Source of the DNA: an uncultured Eubacteriales bacterium
GTDB lineage: Bacteria; Bacillota; Clostridia; Christensenellales; Aristaeellaceae
Reading direction: 5' to 3'
DNA: 33,737 nt
Assembly: GCA_902777335.1 (NCBI GenBank)
Contig: CACYTF010000007.1
Span: forward strand, 1 to 33,737
Shown: positions 14,861-23,251 of the stretch, piece after piece
Layout of the letters: every line of letters starts with the position of its first letter
Position numbering within the stretch: position 1 is the first letter of the stretch
Notes under the pieces: generated by a model
Database searches by the model: none
Told to the model about the DNA's origin: nothing
Seen by the model: only the letters and a program-made list of their open reading frames with translations
Position numbers and translations under genes: made by a program

Positions 14861-17800
14861 ATTTCCGGGAGCGCCGCGAAGCGGATGGAGGCGAGGGCGC
14901 CGGTTCCCTTCGTGCCGCCGGTGGGAATGGCGGTGACGTACAGCGTATAAACCTCGTTGGGGTTCATCAGGGCGGCGTTCAGGCCGATGGAGGTATCGGT
15001 GGTGCTGTTTCCGCCGACCACCGTGTTGGACGCGTCCACGAGCTCCAGATAGTAGCTCTCCACGTCGCCCTCGGCGGACCAGCTGATCGTCACCACATCT
15101 CCGGCCACGTAGCTGACGCCCTCCTCGGTGCGCACCACGTTGTCCAGTGCGATCACGGGCTCGGAGACCTCCGGCAGCGACTCCGGCGTCGGAACGGCCG
15201 TGGGCTCCGGGATCAGGTCGTCGGGGATGTCCGCGGTGGGAATCGGCACCGGGGTCTCCTCCGGCACTTCCGTCGGCGCGACGGGCGCTTCGGTGGGCTC
15301 CAGGGTCGGCTCGGGCGTCGGCACCGGCGTGGGCACCGGCGTGGGGTCGGGCTCGGGCAGTTCGACCTCCGGCAGGCAGAAGCGCAGCGACTTCGCGCGG
15401 GCGTCGTTCAGCGTGCCGCCCTTGGGTATGGCGTACACGTTCAGCGTGTAGATCTCGCCGTCGTTCATCGCGCCGGTGCGCACGCTGGCCTGCAGGTCGG
15501 TGAATTCGTCGGCGATGACCTGGCGGTCGCTCTCGTCGCAGATCTCGACGTAGTACCGGTCCACCTCGCCCTCGGCGTGCCAGTGGAAGGTGACGATGCC
15601 GGGCTGCAGGTAGTTGACGCCGCCCTCCATGCGGGCCACGTTGTCGATGGACAGCACCGGGGTGCCCACGCCGGGGATCTCACGGCGGACCCGGATGCGG
15701 CTGAAGCGGACCTCGCTGCGGGTGATGTGATCGCTGTTGCCGTCCTCGGGATAGGCCTTGACCCGCAGCGTGTAGGTCTTGCCGACGCGCAGCGTGTAGG
15801 GCGATACGCCGGTGTGGGTCATCAGCGTGTCCTCATCCAGCCAGACGTTTCCGTCCTCGTCGGTGATGCGCACGTTGTAGGACTTGACGTCGCCCTCGGT
15901 CTCCCAGGAGAAGGTGACGTATCCGTCGAAGGCGTTCTGACCGGAGATATAGTACACGCCGCGGTCCATCCAGTCGTACATGTCCACGGTGATGACCGGC
16001 TCGCCGATGACCGTCGGCGGCACGTATTCGGGCGCGTCCCGGTCAAACAGCAGCTGCTGGGTGCGCACGGTGGCGATGCCGCTCGTGCTCAGGCCGACCT
16101 GCTTCTGGAACAGCGCCACGGCGTCCTTCGTGGACTTTCCGAAGTAACCGGTGATCTTGCCGTCGTAGTAGTTCAATTGCTTCAGGCGGCGCTGCAGCTT
16201 TTCCACGCGGTCGTTGTCGTCGCCGCGGCGCAGCACGATGTAACCGGGCGCCTCCGGGGCGTTCTCGGCAAACAGCGCGCGCTGCACGGCCTGGGTGGCC
16301 TCGCCGGTCTCCCGAAGCCCGGCGGTGCGCTGGAACACGCGAACGGCGGAGGAGGTCTGGGCGGTGTAGGCGCTGCCGGGGCTGTCCTCCAGGTAGTACA
16401 GCGCCTTCAGCCGGTTGTTCAGCTCGCGCACGCGATAGCCGGTGTCGCCGGGGAACAGGTCGATGTAGCTGGAGCAGCGGCTGGCGGTGTCGGAGTACAG
16501 CCGGCGCAGCGTTTCGCTGGTGGCGGCTTCGCTGAAGGTGACGCCGTTCTCGGTCTGGAACAGCTGCACGGCCTTCTGCGTGCGCGGGCCGAATATGCCG
16601 TCGGCGGCGTCCGCCAGATAGCCCAGCTCCCGCAGGCGCTCCTGCATGATCTGCACGCGCATGCCGCGCCGGCCGCGGCTCAGCGGCAGATAGGGGTCGA
16701 AGGGGCTGAGCTTGCCGGACAGTATGATCTGCTGGAGCTCGGCGTCCGCGATGCCGGTGACGGGGCGGCCCAGGTCCGACTGCAGCATCTTCACGCCGTA
16801 CTGGGTGCGCGGACCGAATATGCCGTCCACATAGTAATCGTAATAGCCCAGGTCGTAGAGCGGCTGCTGTATGGCGCGAACCGCGTCGCCGCGGCTGCCC
16901 CGGGCCAGCGGCGCGTACTGGGGAACGGGCTTCAGCAGGTCCCAGGCCGTCTCCTCGCCGTAGAGCGCGTGCGTTTCGATCAGCCTGAGCTTCGGCTCCA
17001 CGGCCTCGGGCGCGGTGCCGAACTCGATGAAGGAGAAGTCCGGCTTGACCGCCGCCTCCTCCAGCTCGGCATAGACGTTCAGCTGGCCGCTCATCGCTTC
17101 GATCCGAAGGCCGCTGACGGTGTAATCCTCCGGTAGGTCAAAGGCGTCGTAGCCGTCGTATTTCCTGAACAGCGTGATCGTGCCGGCCTTGGGGTCCACC
17201 TTGCAGACCTCGCCCTCCGAGGACAGCATGAACAGCGCATGATCGCTGGCGGTCAGCTGGTTCTCCATGTCGATGGCCGGTATCAATACGATCTTGCGGC
17301 TCATCGTCAGCGGGTCGCAGGACATCAGGCGCAGCGCGCTGCCGGTGCGGGTCAGGTAGTAGATCGTGCCGTCCATGCGGGCAAAGGCGGTCACGTCCGA
17401 ATCGATCAGCGCCGAGGTGAAGTTGAAGTCGTTCTTCAGATACAGATCGCTTCCCTCGGTCAGACAGATCTCGTAGCTGTCGCCCATCAGATTGTCGCGC
17501 GGCAGGAGGCCGCTGTAGATCTCAAACCGGTCCGTCTCCGGCACGTACAGCACGGCCCCGGCCTGGTCCACCATCTGAAGGATGAGCCCCTCCAGGGACA
17601 CATACAGCCGCTCGATGGGCTCGCCGGCGGTGTAGGCCGTCTGGGCGGTGAAGTCCTTCAGCGAGACGCGCATCAGCTGGTCGCGCACATCCTGGGTCAC
17701 GTACCAGGCGGTGTCCTCGCCCGACAGGCAGGCGGTGTAGACGCCCTCGGCGACCAGGGTCTCCTCAAAGGATTCCAGATCGATCATGTAAAGGTCGCTT

Positions 17801-18069
17801 CCCCGGGGCGCGTCGCTTCCCTCCGGGGCGGTCTCCTCTGCCTCCGGGGCGCTCGTGAAGAGCACGCGGTAGGCGTCGATGGCCACGATGTCCTCCGCGG
17901 CCTTTGTGTTGATGGGGTCCTCCCTGCCCGGCAGGAAGAGGCGCCCCTCGCCGTCGGAATAGACGGCCAGCTTGCCGCTGCGCGCCACCGGGCCGGTCTG
18001 GGCCAGCGCGACGGACGCGGCGGCCAGACACAGGGCGATCAGCAGTATCAGTAAACCCGTTTTCTTCAT
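14428..18069 (-). CDS. Large secreted peptidoglycan-binding repeat protein with Pro-Glu tail, frameshifted
   Basis: A protein of 1213 residues up to a premature TGA at 14430-14428. ATG 18069 follows GGAGGG. Residues 1-23 are a signal peptide ending A-L-A. Residues 24 to about 370 have repeated '[20 protein letters not shown]'-type strands, like a beta-propeller of the DUF5050 kind. About 380-680 holds four peptidoglycan-binding repeats ('DGIFGPRTQ' twice, '[15 protein letters not shown]'). About 686-1066 holds three related beta-sandwich domains ('[12 protein letters not shown]', '[12 protein letters not shown]', '[12 protein letters not shown]'), with a Pro/Thr linker before the third. The rest is Pro-Glu repeat. 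There is no catalytic domain, so it probably binds the wall as a scaffold or sensor. It is divergent from spoIIIA, with 149 bases between them. Confidence 0.85.
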   Translation of the reverse strand: MKKTGLLILLIALCLAAASVALAQTGPVARSGKLAVYSDGEGRLFLPGREDPINTKAAEDIVAIDAYRVLFTSAPEAEETAPEGSDAPRGSDLYMIDLESFEETLVAEGVYTACLSGEDTAWYVTQDVRDQLMRVSLKDFTAQTAYTAGEPIERLYVSLEGLILQMVDQAGAVLYVPETDRFEIYSGLLPRDNLMGDSYEICLTEGSDLYLKNDFNFTSALIDSDVTAFARMDGTIYYLTRTGSALRLMSCDPLTMSRKIVLIPAIDMENQLTASDHALFMLSSEGEVCKVDPKAGTITLFRKYDGYDAFDLPEDYTVSGLRIEAMSGQLNVYAELEEAAVKPDFSFIEFGTAPEAVEPKLRLIETHALYGEETAWDLLKPVPQYAPLARGSRGDAVRAIQQPLYDLGYYDYYVDGIFGPRTQYGVKMLQSDLGRPVTGIADAELQQIILSGKLSPFDPYLPLSRGRRGMRVQIMQERLRELGYLADAADGIFGPRTQKAVQLFQTENGVTFSEAATSETLRRLYSDTASRCSSYIDLFPGDTGYRVRELNNRLKALYYLEDSPGSAYTAQTSSAVRVFQRTAGLRETGEATQAVQRALFAENAPEAPGYIVLRRGDDNDRVEKLQRRLKQLNYYDGKITGYFGKSTKDAVALFQKQVGLSTSGIATVRTQQLLFDRDAPEYVPPTVIGEPVITVDMYDWMDRGVYYISGQNAFDGYVTFSWETEGDVKSYNVRITDEDGNVWLDEDTLMTHTGVSPYTLRVGKTYTLRVKAYPEDGNSDHITRSEVRFSRIRVRREIPGVGTPVLSIDNVARMEGGVNYLQPGIVTFHWHAEGEVDRYYVEICDESDRQVIADEFTDLQASVRTGAMNDGEIYTLNVYAIPKGGTLNDARAKSLRFCLPEVELPEPDPTPVPTPVPTPEPTLEPTEAPVAPTEVPEETPVPIPTADIPDDLIPEPTAVPTPESLPEVSEPVIALDNVVRTEEGVSYVAGDVVTISWSAEGDVESYYLELVDASNTVVGGNSTTDTSIGLNAALMNPNEVYTLYVTAIPTGGTKGTGALASIRFAALPEIAEPTEEPAVEPEPVPTEEPAVEPEPVPTEEPAVEPEPEPTQTPMVEPEPEPTEVPAVEPEPEPTEEPAVEPEPEPTESPVVEPEPTEAPIEEPVVEPEPAMEPEPTEEPMVEPEPEPTEEPTPEPTEEPTPEPTEEPTPGAHA

Positions 18070-18161
18070 ATGTCTTGCCCTCCTGACAATGGTTGACATT
18101 TAGACGCATTTGAGACGGCTCAGGTTCCTGATTGAGCCCTCAAAAAATTGCCAATTATTGG

Positions 18162-18190
18162 GAATGGGCGGACGCGCCGCGCCATAGGAT
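18162..18190 (+). promoter_or_regulatory. Possible sigma-E promoter of spoIIIA
   Basis: CATAGGAT at 18183-18190 fits the CATAnnnT -10 element of mother-cell sigma factors. GAATGGG at 18162-18168, 14 bases upstream, is a partial match to the G(A/T)ATATT -35. Position 29 bases before the spoIIIAA start is right, and spoIIIA in Bacillus is sigma-E controlled. The -35 match is weak. Confidence 0.35.
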
Positions 18191-18218
18191 TATGTCACGC
18201 GAAGGGAGGGGCCGGACC

Positions 18219-19112
18219 ATGGCGATTGCCGACAGGCTTCAAAAGCTGCTGCCCGGGGACGCCGCCCGGCTCCTGGAGGCGCACGCGGGGCGTCTGACGC
18301 AGATTCGGCTGCGGGCCGAGCGCCCGGTTCAGGTGGCGGGGTGCGGGTTTGAGGCGGTGGGCGAGACGCCGCTGGCCGCAGGCGCGCTGCGGCGCGCACT
18401 GGCCGCGCTGATGGAGTACAGCCTGTACGCCCGCCAGCAGGACCTGGACGAGGGCTTCTTCACGCTGGATGATGGCAGCCGCGTGGGCGTGTGCGGAAGG
18501 ATGCACGCCGAGGGCGGCAGGCTTCGCATGGAGGAGGTCGGCTCGGCCTGCATACGCGTCGCACGGCCGGTGCCGGGCTGCGCCCGGGAGATCGCCGCCC
18601 TGATGGACGGCGGCGACGGCCTTCGCTCCACGCTGCTGGCTTCGCTGCCCGGCATGGGCAAGACCACGCTGCTTCGGGACCTGGCGCGCAGCCTCTCCGC
18701 GCGGGGCTACTGCGTGGCCGTCGCCGACGAGCGGCATGAGATCGCCGCCTGCCGCCAGGGCGTGCCGACGCTGGACGTGGGCCTGCGCACCGACGTGATG
18801 GACGGCTGCCCGCGGGGGGAGGCCATCGGCCGGATGATACGGGCGATGGCGCCGCAGGTCATCGTGGCGGACGAGATCGGCGGGGCGGCTGACGCCGCCG
18901 CCCTGGCGGACGCCGCGCGCTGCGGGGTGGCCGTCGCCGCTTCGGCCCACGCGGGGAGCTTCGGCGAACTGATGGGCCGGGTCTGCATGCGTTCGATCCT
19001 GAGATCGGGCGCGCTGCAGCGGGTCGTGCTGCTGGGGGAGCGGCCCGGGCATGTCATCGAGGTCTGGCGGCTGAAGGACGGGGAGGGGGGATCGGCGTGG
19101 GAACGCGCGTAG
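18219..19112 (+). CDS. spoIIIAA: Stage III sporulation protein AA, ATPase
   Basis: A protein of 297 residues resembling secretion/pilus ATPases. Walker A is 'LPGMGKTT' (143-150). Walker B is 'VIVADEIGG' with Asp218-Glu219. 'VADERHEIAACRQGVP' lies between them. The N-terminal domain has 'IRLRAERPVQV' and 'DDGSRVGVCGRM', both usual for SpoIIIAA. It is made in the mother cell and is needed, with SpoIIIAB-AH and SpoIIQ, for the channel that sustains forespore gene expression after engulfment. ATG 18219 follows GGGAGGGG. The longer frame from 18132 has no ribosome site. Its end overlaps spoIIIAB by 16 bases, showing tight coupling. Confidence 0.95.
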   Translation: MAIADRLQKLLPGDAARLLEAHAGRLTQIRLRAERPVQVAGCGFEAVGETPLAAGALRRALAALMEYSLYARQQDLDEGFFTLDDGSRVGVCGRMHAEGGRLRMEEVGSACIRVARPVPGCAREIAALMDGGDGLRSTLLASLPGMGKTTLLRDLARSLSARGYCVAVADERHEIAACRQGVPTLDVGLRTDVMDGCPRGEAIGRMIRAMAPQVIVADEIGGAADAAALADAARCGVAVAASAHAGSFGELMGRVCMRSILRSGALQRVVLLGERPGHVIEVWRLKDGEGGSAWERA

Positions 19113-19603
19113 CGCTGTCGGTGTGCGTCGTGCTGGGATGCGCGCTGTGCGGAAGGGCGCTTGCCGACGCGGCGCGCCGCCGCGCCGCAGCCCTGAAGGG
19201 CATCGCCGAGGGCCTTCGGGTGCTGAAGATTCACATGACGGGCATGCTGGAGCCCGTGCAGTGCGCGCTGCTAAGCGCGAAGTGCCCGCTCTTTGCCGTC
19301 GTGGCCGACGGCATGGGCGAGGGACGCAGCGCCGCCGAGGCCTGGCAGGCGGCGCGGGCCCCGGCCATGCGCAGGGGCGGACCGGCGGAGGCGCTGACGG
19401 AATCGGACGCGCGGGTGCTGGACGCGCTGTTTGACCGGCTGGGCCAGAGCGGCAGGGCGGAACAGGGGGCGCTGCTCGCCGGGACGCTCCGGGACGTGGA
19501 AGCGCTGTGGGACGAGGCGGCCAAGCGCTCGGCGGAGACCGGCAGGCTGTATACGTCGCTGGGCTTTCTGATCGGCATGATGATCGCGCTGATCGTGGTG
19601 TGA
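19097..19603 (+). CDS. spoIIIAB: Stage III sporulation protein AB
   Basis: A protein of 168 residues, close to the usual 170. It has an N-terminal hydrophobic segment ('VALSVCVVLGCALCGRAL'), a helical middle related to the GspF family of secretion platform proteins, and a C-terminal membrane helix ('LGFLIGMMIALIVV'). 'GILEPVQ'-like sequence appears as 'GMLEPVQCALL'. It would sit in the outer forespore membrane and pair with the SpoIIIAA ATPase. GTG 19097 lies inside the end of spoIIIAA and has GGGGAGGGGGG upstream. Identification rests on position and on the family pattern, and both agree. Confidence 0.9.
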   Translation: MGTRVALSVCVVLGCALCGRALADAARRRAAALKGIAEGLRVLKIHMTGMLEPVQCALLSAKCPLFAVVADGMGEGRSAAEAWQAARAPAMRRGGPAEALTESDARVLDALFDRLGQSGRAEQGALLAGTLRDVEALWDEAAKRSAETGRLYTSLGFLIGMMIALIVV

Positions 19604-19613
19604 GGTGACGGGA

Positions 19614-19808
19614 TTGAACCTGGATTTCGTGTTCAGAATCGCGGGAATCGGCATCATCGTGACGGTCATCTCCCAGCTGCTCTCCCGCGCCGGGCGCGAC
19701 GACATGGCCATGCTGGCCACGCTCTCGGGCCTGGTGATCGTGCTGATGATGGTCGTCAACATGATCTCGGATTTCTTCAATACGATCCGGACGATATTCG
19801 CGCTGTGA
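19614..19808 (+). CDS. spoIIIAC: Stage III sporulation protein AC
   Basis: A small protein of 64 residues with two membrane helices: 'IAGIGIIVTVISQLL', a short polar turn ('SRAGRDDM'), then 'LATLSGLVIVLMMVVNMIS'. This is the standard SpoIIIAC pattern, including the 'FRIAGIG' N-terminus. TTG 19614 is preferred because GAGGTG ends six bases before it. GTG 19605 overlaps that site and would add three residues. SpoIIIAC and AD are paralogous membrane pieces of the feeding-tube channel. The gene starts 10 bases after the spoIIIAB stop and ends 11 bases before spoIIIAD. Confidence 0.92.
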   Translation: MNLDFVFRIAGIGIIVTVISQLLSRAGRDDMAMLATLSGLVIVLMMVVNMISDFFNTIRTIFAL

Positions 19809-19819
19809 GGGAACGATGA

Positions 19820-20203
19820 ATGATAGTCAGGATCACGGCACTGTGCGTGGCGGTCGCGATGATCTGCGCCGCCCTGAGGCTCCAGCGCCCGGAGCTGGCC
19901 ACGGCCCTGTCGCTGGCGGGCGGGCTCGCGGCGGTCCTGCTGCTGCTGACCGAAGCCGGTGGACTTACCGAGTGGGTCGCGGCGTTTCAGGCGCTGATGC
20001 CCCGGGATCGGGACATCGCCGCCATTGTGCTGAAGGGCGCGGGCATCGCGGTACTCTCGGAGATGGGGGAACAGCTTTGCGCGGACGCTGGGGAGCGCGC
20101 CCTGGCGGGCAGGATCGCGCTGGCGGCGCGGGTCGCGATGCTGGGCCTGTGCGCGCCGCTCATCGGAGAACTGACCGGCCTGATCGGCGGCGCGCTGGGC
20201 TGA
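19820..20203 (+). CDS. spoIIIAD: Stage III sporulation protein AD
   Basis: A protein of 127 residues with four hydrophobic segments, among them 'ALSLAGGLAAVLLLLTEAGG' and 'LAARVAMLGLCAPLIGELTG'. The middle stretch 'DIAAIVLKGAGIAVLSEMGEQLCADAGE' is the family hallmark and includes the conserved K-G-A/I-G and C-x-D-A-G-E. It is part of the mother-cell channel complex. Two overlapping starts exist: ATG 19816 opens the wrong frame and ATG 19820 the right one, both behind GAGGGAACG. The stop TGA 20201-20203 overlaps the coding start region of spoIIIAE. Confidence 0.93.
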   Translation: MIVRITALCVAVAMICAALRLQRPELATALSLAGGLAAVLLLLTEAGGLTEWVAAFQALMPRDRDIAAIVLKGAGIAVLSEMGEQLCADAGERALAGRIALAARVAMLGLCAPLIGELTGLIGGALG

Positions 20204-21288
20204 GAGCTGCGGCGCTTCTGCTCTGGGCGCTGCTGCTTGCGACGAACTGCGCCCGCGCCGAGTCGGATGTCCTGGAGCAGATGAACCGCGCCGGGTACGC
20301 GCGCCTGGAGGCGCTGGCCCGGGACATGGACGTCACCTGGATGGCGGAAGCGGCGGAGCGGGCGCTCTCGGGCGAAATGCTGGTGGACGCGCACACCGTT
20401 CAAAACGCGCTGGGTCGCGCGGCGCGCTCGGTCAGGGACAACCTCATGAAAGCGCTGAAGCTGATCGCGGCCCCGGCGCTGGTGACCGCGCTGCTTGGCA
20501 TGCTGCCCGGCAGGCGAAACGAGGCCCTGGCGCTTCTGTGCAGGCTGGCCTGCGCCGCCGCGCTGGCCGCACCCTGCGCCGGCGCCATGGGGGCGGCCCG
20601 CGACATGCTGCTGCGGTCCGCGCGCGTGGCGGACGCCCTCGCGCCGGTGCTGGCCGCGGCCATGGCGCTCACCGGCGAAGCCGCGGCCTCGGCCATGCTG
20701 ACGCCGGCCTCGGCGCTGCTGACGGACATCGCCCAGGGCCTGCTGTTCGGGCTCGGGCTTCCGCTCTGCGCCGTGGCGGCCACGGTCAACGTCGCCGGCG
20801 GCCTGTCGGAGCGCTACCCCGTGGACCGGCTCTTCGCGCTCATCAAGCGGACGGCGGTGTGGGGAACGGGGGTTCTGGTGGGGCTGGTCACCGCGCTGTT
20901 GATGGCGGAGGGGCGCGTTGCCGCCGCCCAGGACGCCGCCTCCGTTCGGGCCGTGCGCTTCACGCTGCGCAGCCTGATCCCGTTCGTGGGCTCCGGCATC
21001 GCCGACTCGGCCGGCGCGCTGATCCAGAGCGCGGCGGTCGCGAAGTGCGCAATCGGCACCGCCGGCATGGCGCTGGCGCTGTCCGCCTGCGCGGGGCCGC
21101 TGTTGCGCCTGGCCGTGTACATGCTCTCCCTGAAGCTGGCGGCGGCGGCCGTGGAGCCGGTGGCGGACGCGGGCATCGTGCGCATCACCTGCGGCTACGG
21201 CGATGTGGCGGGCATGCTGTTTGCCGTATGCGCCGCCGGCGCGATGCTGAACGTATTGCTGTGCGGGCTGTGCCTGGGCGTGTTTTAG
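20149..21288 (+). CDS. spoIIIAE: Stage III sporulation protein AE
   Basis: About 379 residues from GTG 20149, near the usual length. A hydrophobic signal-like stretch ('AAALLLWALLLATNCARA') is followed by a soluble part and then six to seven membrane segments, with family sequence such as 'GLGLPLCAVAATVNVAGGLS', 'SLIPFVGSGIADS' and 'MLSLKLAAAAVEPVADAGI'. It is a membrane core component of the SpoIIIA channel. The start is unclear. GTG 20149 lies 55 bases inside spoIIIAD and has no good ribosome site. CTG 20200 overlaps the spoIIIAD stop as CTGA and would put the signal sequence right at the N-terminus. The next ATG, 20281, would remove the signal. Confidence 0.88.
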   Translation: MRAAHRRTDRPDRRRAGLRAAALLLWALLLATNCARAESDVLEQMNRAGYARLEALARDMDVTWMAEAAERALSGEMLVDAHTVQNALGRAARSVRDNLMKALKLIAAPALVTALLGMLPGRRNEALALLCRLACAAALAAPCAGAMGAARDMLLRSARVADALAPVLAAAMALTGEAAASAMLTPASALLTDIAQGLLFGLGLPLCAVAATVNVAGGLSERYPVDRLFALIKRTAVWGTGVLVGLVTALLMAEGRVAAAQDAASVRAVRFTLRSLIPFVGSGIADSAGALIQSAAVAKCAIGTAGMALALSACAGPLLRLAVYMLSLKLAAAAVEPVADAGIVRITCGYGDVAGMLFAVCAAGAMLNVLLCGLCLGVF

Positions 21289-21326
21289 GTGTGTGAGACA
21301 ATAAACGGGCGAAGGGCGGTGAGTGG

Positions 21327-21500
21327 ATGCTGCCGGAAGCGCTGAGGATGCCGGCGCAGGCGCTGTTTTCGATCTGCGTCGCCGCCGTCGCGATGGACGC
21401 GCTGGTCAAGAGCGGGAAGGACGCGCTGCCCTTTCGCGCCCTTTGCGCGCTCTGCTGCGCGGTGTGCGCCGTGCGGCTGGTGCTGAGGCTTTTTGCGTAG
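21327..21500 (+). CDS. spoIIIAF: Minimal SpoIIIAF-like protein, membrane stub only
   Basis: A 57-residue ORF with ATG 21327 behind GGGCGGTGAG and TAG at 21498-21500. It fills the spoIIIAF position exactly, between spoIIIAE and spoIIIAG. It has two hydrophobic segments, 'ALFSICVAAVAMDALV' and 'ALCALCCAVCAVRLVLRLF', joined by a short basic loop. This matches the layout of the SpoIIIAF N-terminus: helix with an internal Asp, short loop, second helix ending L-F. Bacillus SpoIIIAF has about 206 residues, and its remaining 150 form a ring-building-motif domain that is missing here. The 12 bases to spoIIIAG leave no room for a decayed domain. Function as a channel membrane piece is inferred from position. 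Confidence 0.7.
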   Translation: MLPEALRMPAQALFSICVAAVAMDALVKSGKDALPFRALCALCCAVCAVRLVLRLFA

Positions 21501-21512
21501 AGGGCGGCGCGG

Positions 21513-21881
21513 ATGCTGAACGACCTTTTGCAGAGGCTGCGCGGCGCGCGGCGCGTCGAGGTCCTCATCGCGCTGGTGCTGGCGGCGGTCATGGGCCTGA
21601 TGCTGATCAACGGGCGCGGCGCGGACCGTGAGAGCGGGCGGACAGACCTTGAAGCGCGCCTTGAGCGCATGCTGGAGCGCATCGACGGGGTGGGCGACGT
21701 CAGCGCGATGATCGCCCAGAGCGACGACGGCGCGGTGACCGGCGTGCTCATCGTCGCCGACCGGATCGACGACGTGGGCACCTATCTGCGCCTGCAGCGG
21801 GCGGTGCTCTCGGTCGTGGACACGCCGGCGGAGCGGGTGGAAATCATCGGCAGGCATGGATGCTTTGGAGGTGGCCAATGA
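21513..21881 (+). CDS. spoIIIAG: Stage III sporulation protein AG, short form
   Basis: A protein of 122 residues. One membrane helix ('VLIALVLAAVMGLMLI', about 17-32) is followed by a compact ring-building motif: helix 'LEARLERMLERIDGVGDV', strand 'SAMIAQ', strand 'GAVTGVLIVADR', helix 'LRLQRAVLSVVDTPAERV', strand 'EIIGR'. The 'GVGDV' and 'GVLIVAD' stretches are typical of SpoIIIAG. Bacillus SpoIIIAG has about 229 residues because a long insertion between the first two strands forms the beta-triangle of the 30-subunit ring. Here only about five residues (S-D-D-G-A) occupy that place. The gene overlaps spoIIIAH by four bases (ATGA). Confidence 0.9.
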   Translation: MLNDLLQRLRGARRVEVLIALVLAAVMGLMLINGRGADRESGRTDLEARLERMLERIDGVGDVSAMIAQSDDGAVTGVLIVADRIDDVGTYLRLQRAVLSVVDTPAERVEIIGRHGCFGGGQ

Positions 21882-22360
21882 ATAAATGGACAAAGCGCGC
21901 GATCTGCGCGGCGCTTTTCGCGCTGGCACTGGCGGCGGACACGTTCATCACCATGCGCTTGACCGGCGCGGGCGCGACGCGGGCCGTCAGCGCCACGCTT
22001 GTGGAGCAGACGCCCCAGGACCCGCTGGCGGCCTTTGTGCTGGAGCGCGAGCAGCTGCGCGCCCGGTCCGAGGCCCAGCTGAACGAGATCATCCATTCCG
22101 CCGGCGACGGGGAAGCCTCTTCCCAGGCCCGACGGCGGCTGACGGACATGCTCGCGCGCGCGGCGGCGGAGACGACCATCGAGGGCGTGCTGCGCGCCCG
22201 GGGCTTTGACGGCGCGGTGGCCACCGTGAGCGCCAATTCCGCCAACGTGCTGGTGCGGGGCGAGGCGCTGACCCAGCGCGAATCGGCGGTGATATTGGAG
22301 CTTGTGATGCGGGAAACGGGGCTCACCGGGGGCTGCGTAAAAATCATTCCGGTAAAATAA
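21878..22360 (+). CDS. spoIIIAH: Stage III sporulation protein AH
   Basis: A protein of 160 residues, somewhat shorter than the usual 200 or more. A basic N-terminus and one membrane helix ('ICAALFALALAADTFI') are followed by a helical linker and a C-terminal YscJ/FliF-like ring-building domain: 'RRLTDMLARAAAETTIEGVL', 'AVATVSANSANVLV', 'RESAVILELVMRETGL' and 'VKIIPVK'. In Bacillus this domain binds SpoIIQ from the forespore to zip the two membranes and form the channel. ATG 21878 follows GGAGGTGG and overlaps the spoIIIAG stop. The in-frame ATG 21860 lies before that ribosome site. It is the last gene of the spoIIIA operon, and no clear terminator follows. Confidence 0.92.
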   Translation: MNKWTKRAICAALFALALAADTFITMRLTGAGATRAVSATLVEQTPQDPLAAFVLEREQLRARSEAQLNEIIHSAGDGEASSQARRRLTDMLARAAAETTIEGVLRARGFDGAVATVSANSANVLVRGEALTQRESAVILELVMRETGLTGGCVKIIPVK

Positions 22361-22370
22361 CGGAAAGTAT

Positions 22371-22399
22371 TTGCGCATTTGCCTGTTTTCTGCTATAAT
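22371..22399 (+). promoter_or_regulatory. Vegetative promoter of asp23-amaP
   Basis: TTGCGC (22371-22376) and a perfect TATAAT (22394-22399) with a 17-base spacer, 26 bases before the asp23 start. It separates the vegetative genes from the sporulation operon ending at 22360. Confidence 0.75.
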
Positions 22400-22425
22400 A
22401 GATTCCGTATAAGGAGGTATGCGAC

Positions 22426-23202
22426 ATGAGCGAAAAATATCCTTCCGATGTCAAGCTGAACGAGAACCCCAACGGTACGGTCTCCTTTGCCACTGAAGTC
22501 GTTGCCACCATCGCAGGCCTCGCGGCCACGGAAGTGGATGGCGTCGCCAGCATGATCTCTCCCGCCGCCGGCCTTGCGGACGTTTTTTCCCGCAAAAGCA
22601 ATCGCAACCTCACGAAGGGCGTTCGCATAGACCTGGAGGACAACCGGGTTTCCGTGGACATCACCATCACGGTGGACTACGGCTCTCCGGTGCCCGACGT
22701 GGCCAGGAACATTCAGGAGAATGTGAAGAAGGCCATCGAGACCATGAGCGGCCTGGACGTGAAGAACGTGGACGTGCATGTGACGGGCATCAGCTTTGAG
22801 CGCGAGCAGCGCGCCAACGCGGAGCTGGACGAGCAGCACCGCAAGATGCTGGAGAAGAACGCGGAGGCCGAGGCGGGCGACGCCCCCGCCGCCGCGGATG
22901 CTCCGGCCGCGGCCCCGGCCGAAGCGCCCGTTGAGGAAGAGGCGCCCGAAGCCGATGCGGCGGACGCCCTCGACGACGCGGATGAGGACGACATGGACCT
23001 CGACGACGATCCGGACGAGGACTTCGACGAGGACTTCGACGAGGACTTCGATGAGGACGAGCCGTCCGACGAAGCCGACGAGGCCGAAGAAGCGCCGGAG
23101 GAGATAGAGCCCGAAGGCGACGCAGCGGACGAAGATGACGCCGCGGAGGAAGACGCCGAATCAGACGAGGACGAGGAAGACGAAGAGGAAAAGAAAGCCT
23201 GA
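22426..23202 (+). CDS. Asp23/Gls24 family envelope stress protein with long acidic tail
   Basis: A protein of 258 residues. The first 125 form an Asp23 domain: 'SFATEVVATIAGLAATEVDG', 'KGVRIDLEDNRVSVDITITV' and 'VDVHVTGISF'. Such proteins form a membrane-associated layer linked to cell-wall stress, and the Bacillus YqhY lies at the same genomic position upstream of nusB. Residues 145-258 are an Ala/Pro then Asp/Glu tail with tandem D-E-D-F units (about 197-208) and end E-E-E-K-K-A. Most family members stop near residue 130-150, so the tail nearly doubles the protein. ATG 22426 follows AAGGAGG. The membrane anchor AmaP is the next gene. In Bacillus accB and accC lie before yqhY, and they are absent here. 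Confidence 0.9.
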   Translation: MSEKYPSDVKLNENPNGTVSFATEVVATIAGLAATEVDGVASMISPAAGLADVFSRKSNRNLTKGVRIDLEDNRVSVDITITVDYGSPVPDVARNIQENVKKAIETMSGLDVKNVDVHVTGISFEREQRANAELDEQHRKMLEKNAEAEAGDAPAAADAPAAAPAEAPVEEEAPEADAADALDDADEDDMDLDDDPDEDFDEDFDEDFDEDEPSDEADEAEEAPEEIEPEGDAADEDDAAEEDAESDEDEEDEEEKKA

Positions 23203-23251
23203 TCGTCTTCTCCGGGCGCATCCATGATTCCGCACAGGAGATGAAACAACT

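Noticed and set aside
14314..17136. Open frame of 940 codons on the plus strand across the surface-protein gene
   Set aside because: It is the antisense shadow of a GC-rich repeat gene. Its Gly-Ser and Leu-Gly runs are the repeat read backwards. No signal peptide, domain or ribosome site supports it.
18093..18098. TTGACA as a vegetative -35 for spoIIIA
   Set aside because: No -10-like hexamer lies 16-18 bases downstream, and the position is 120 bases before the gene.
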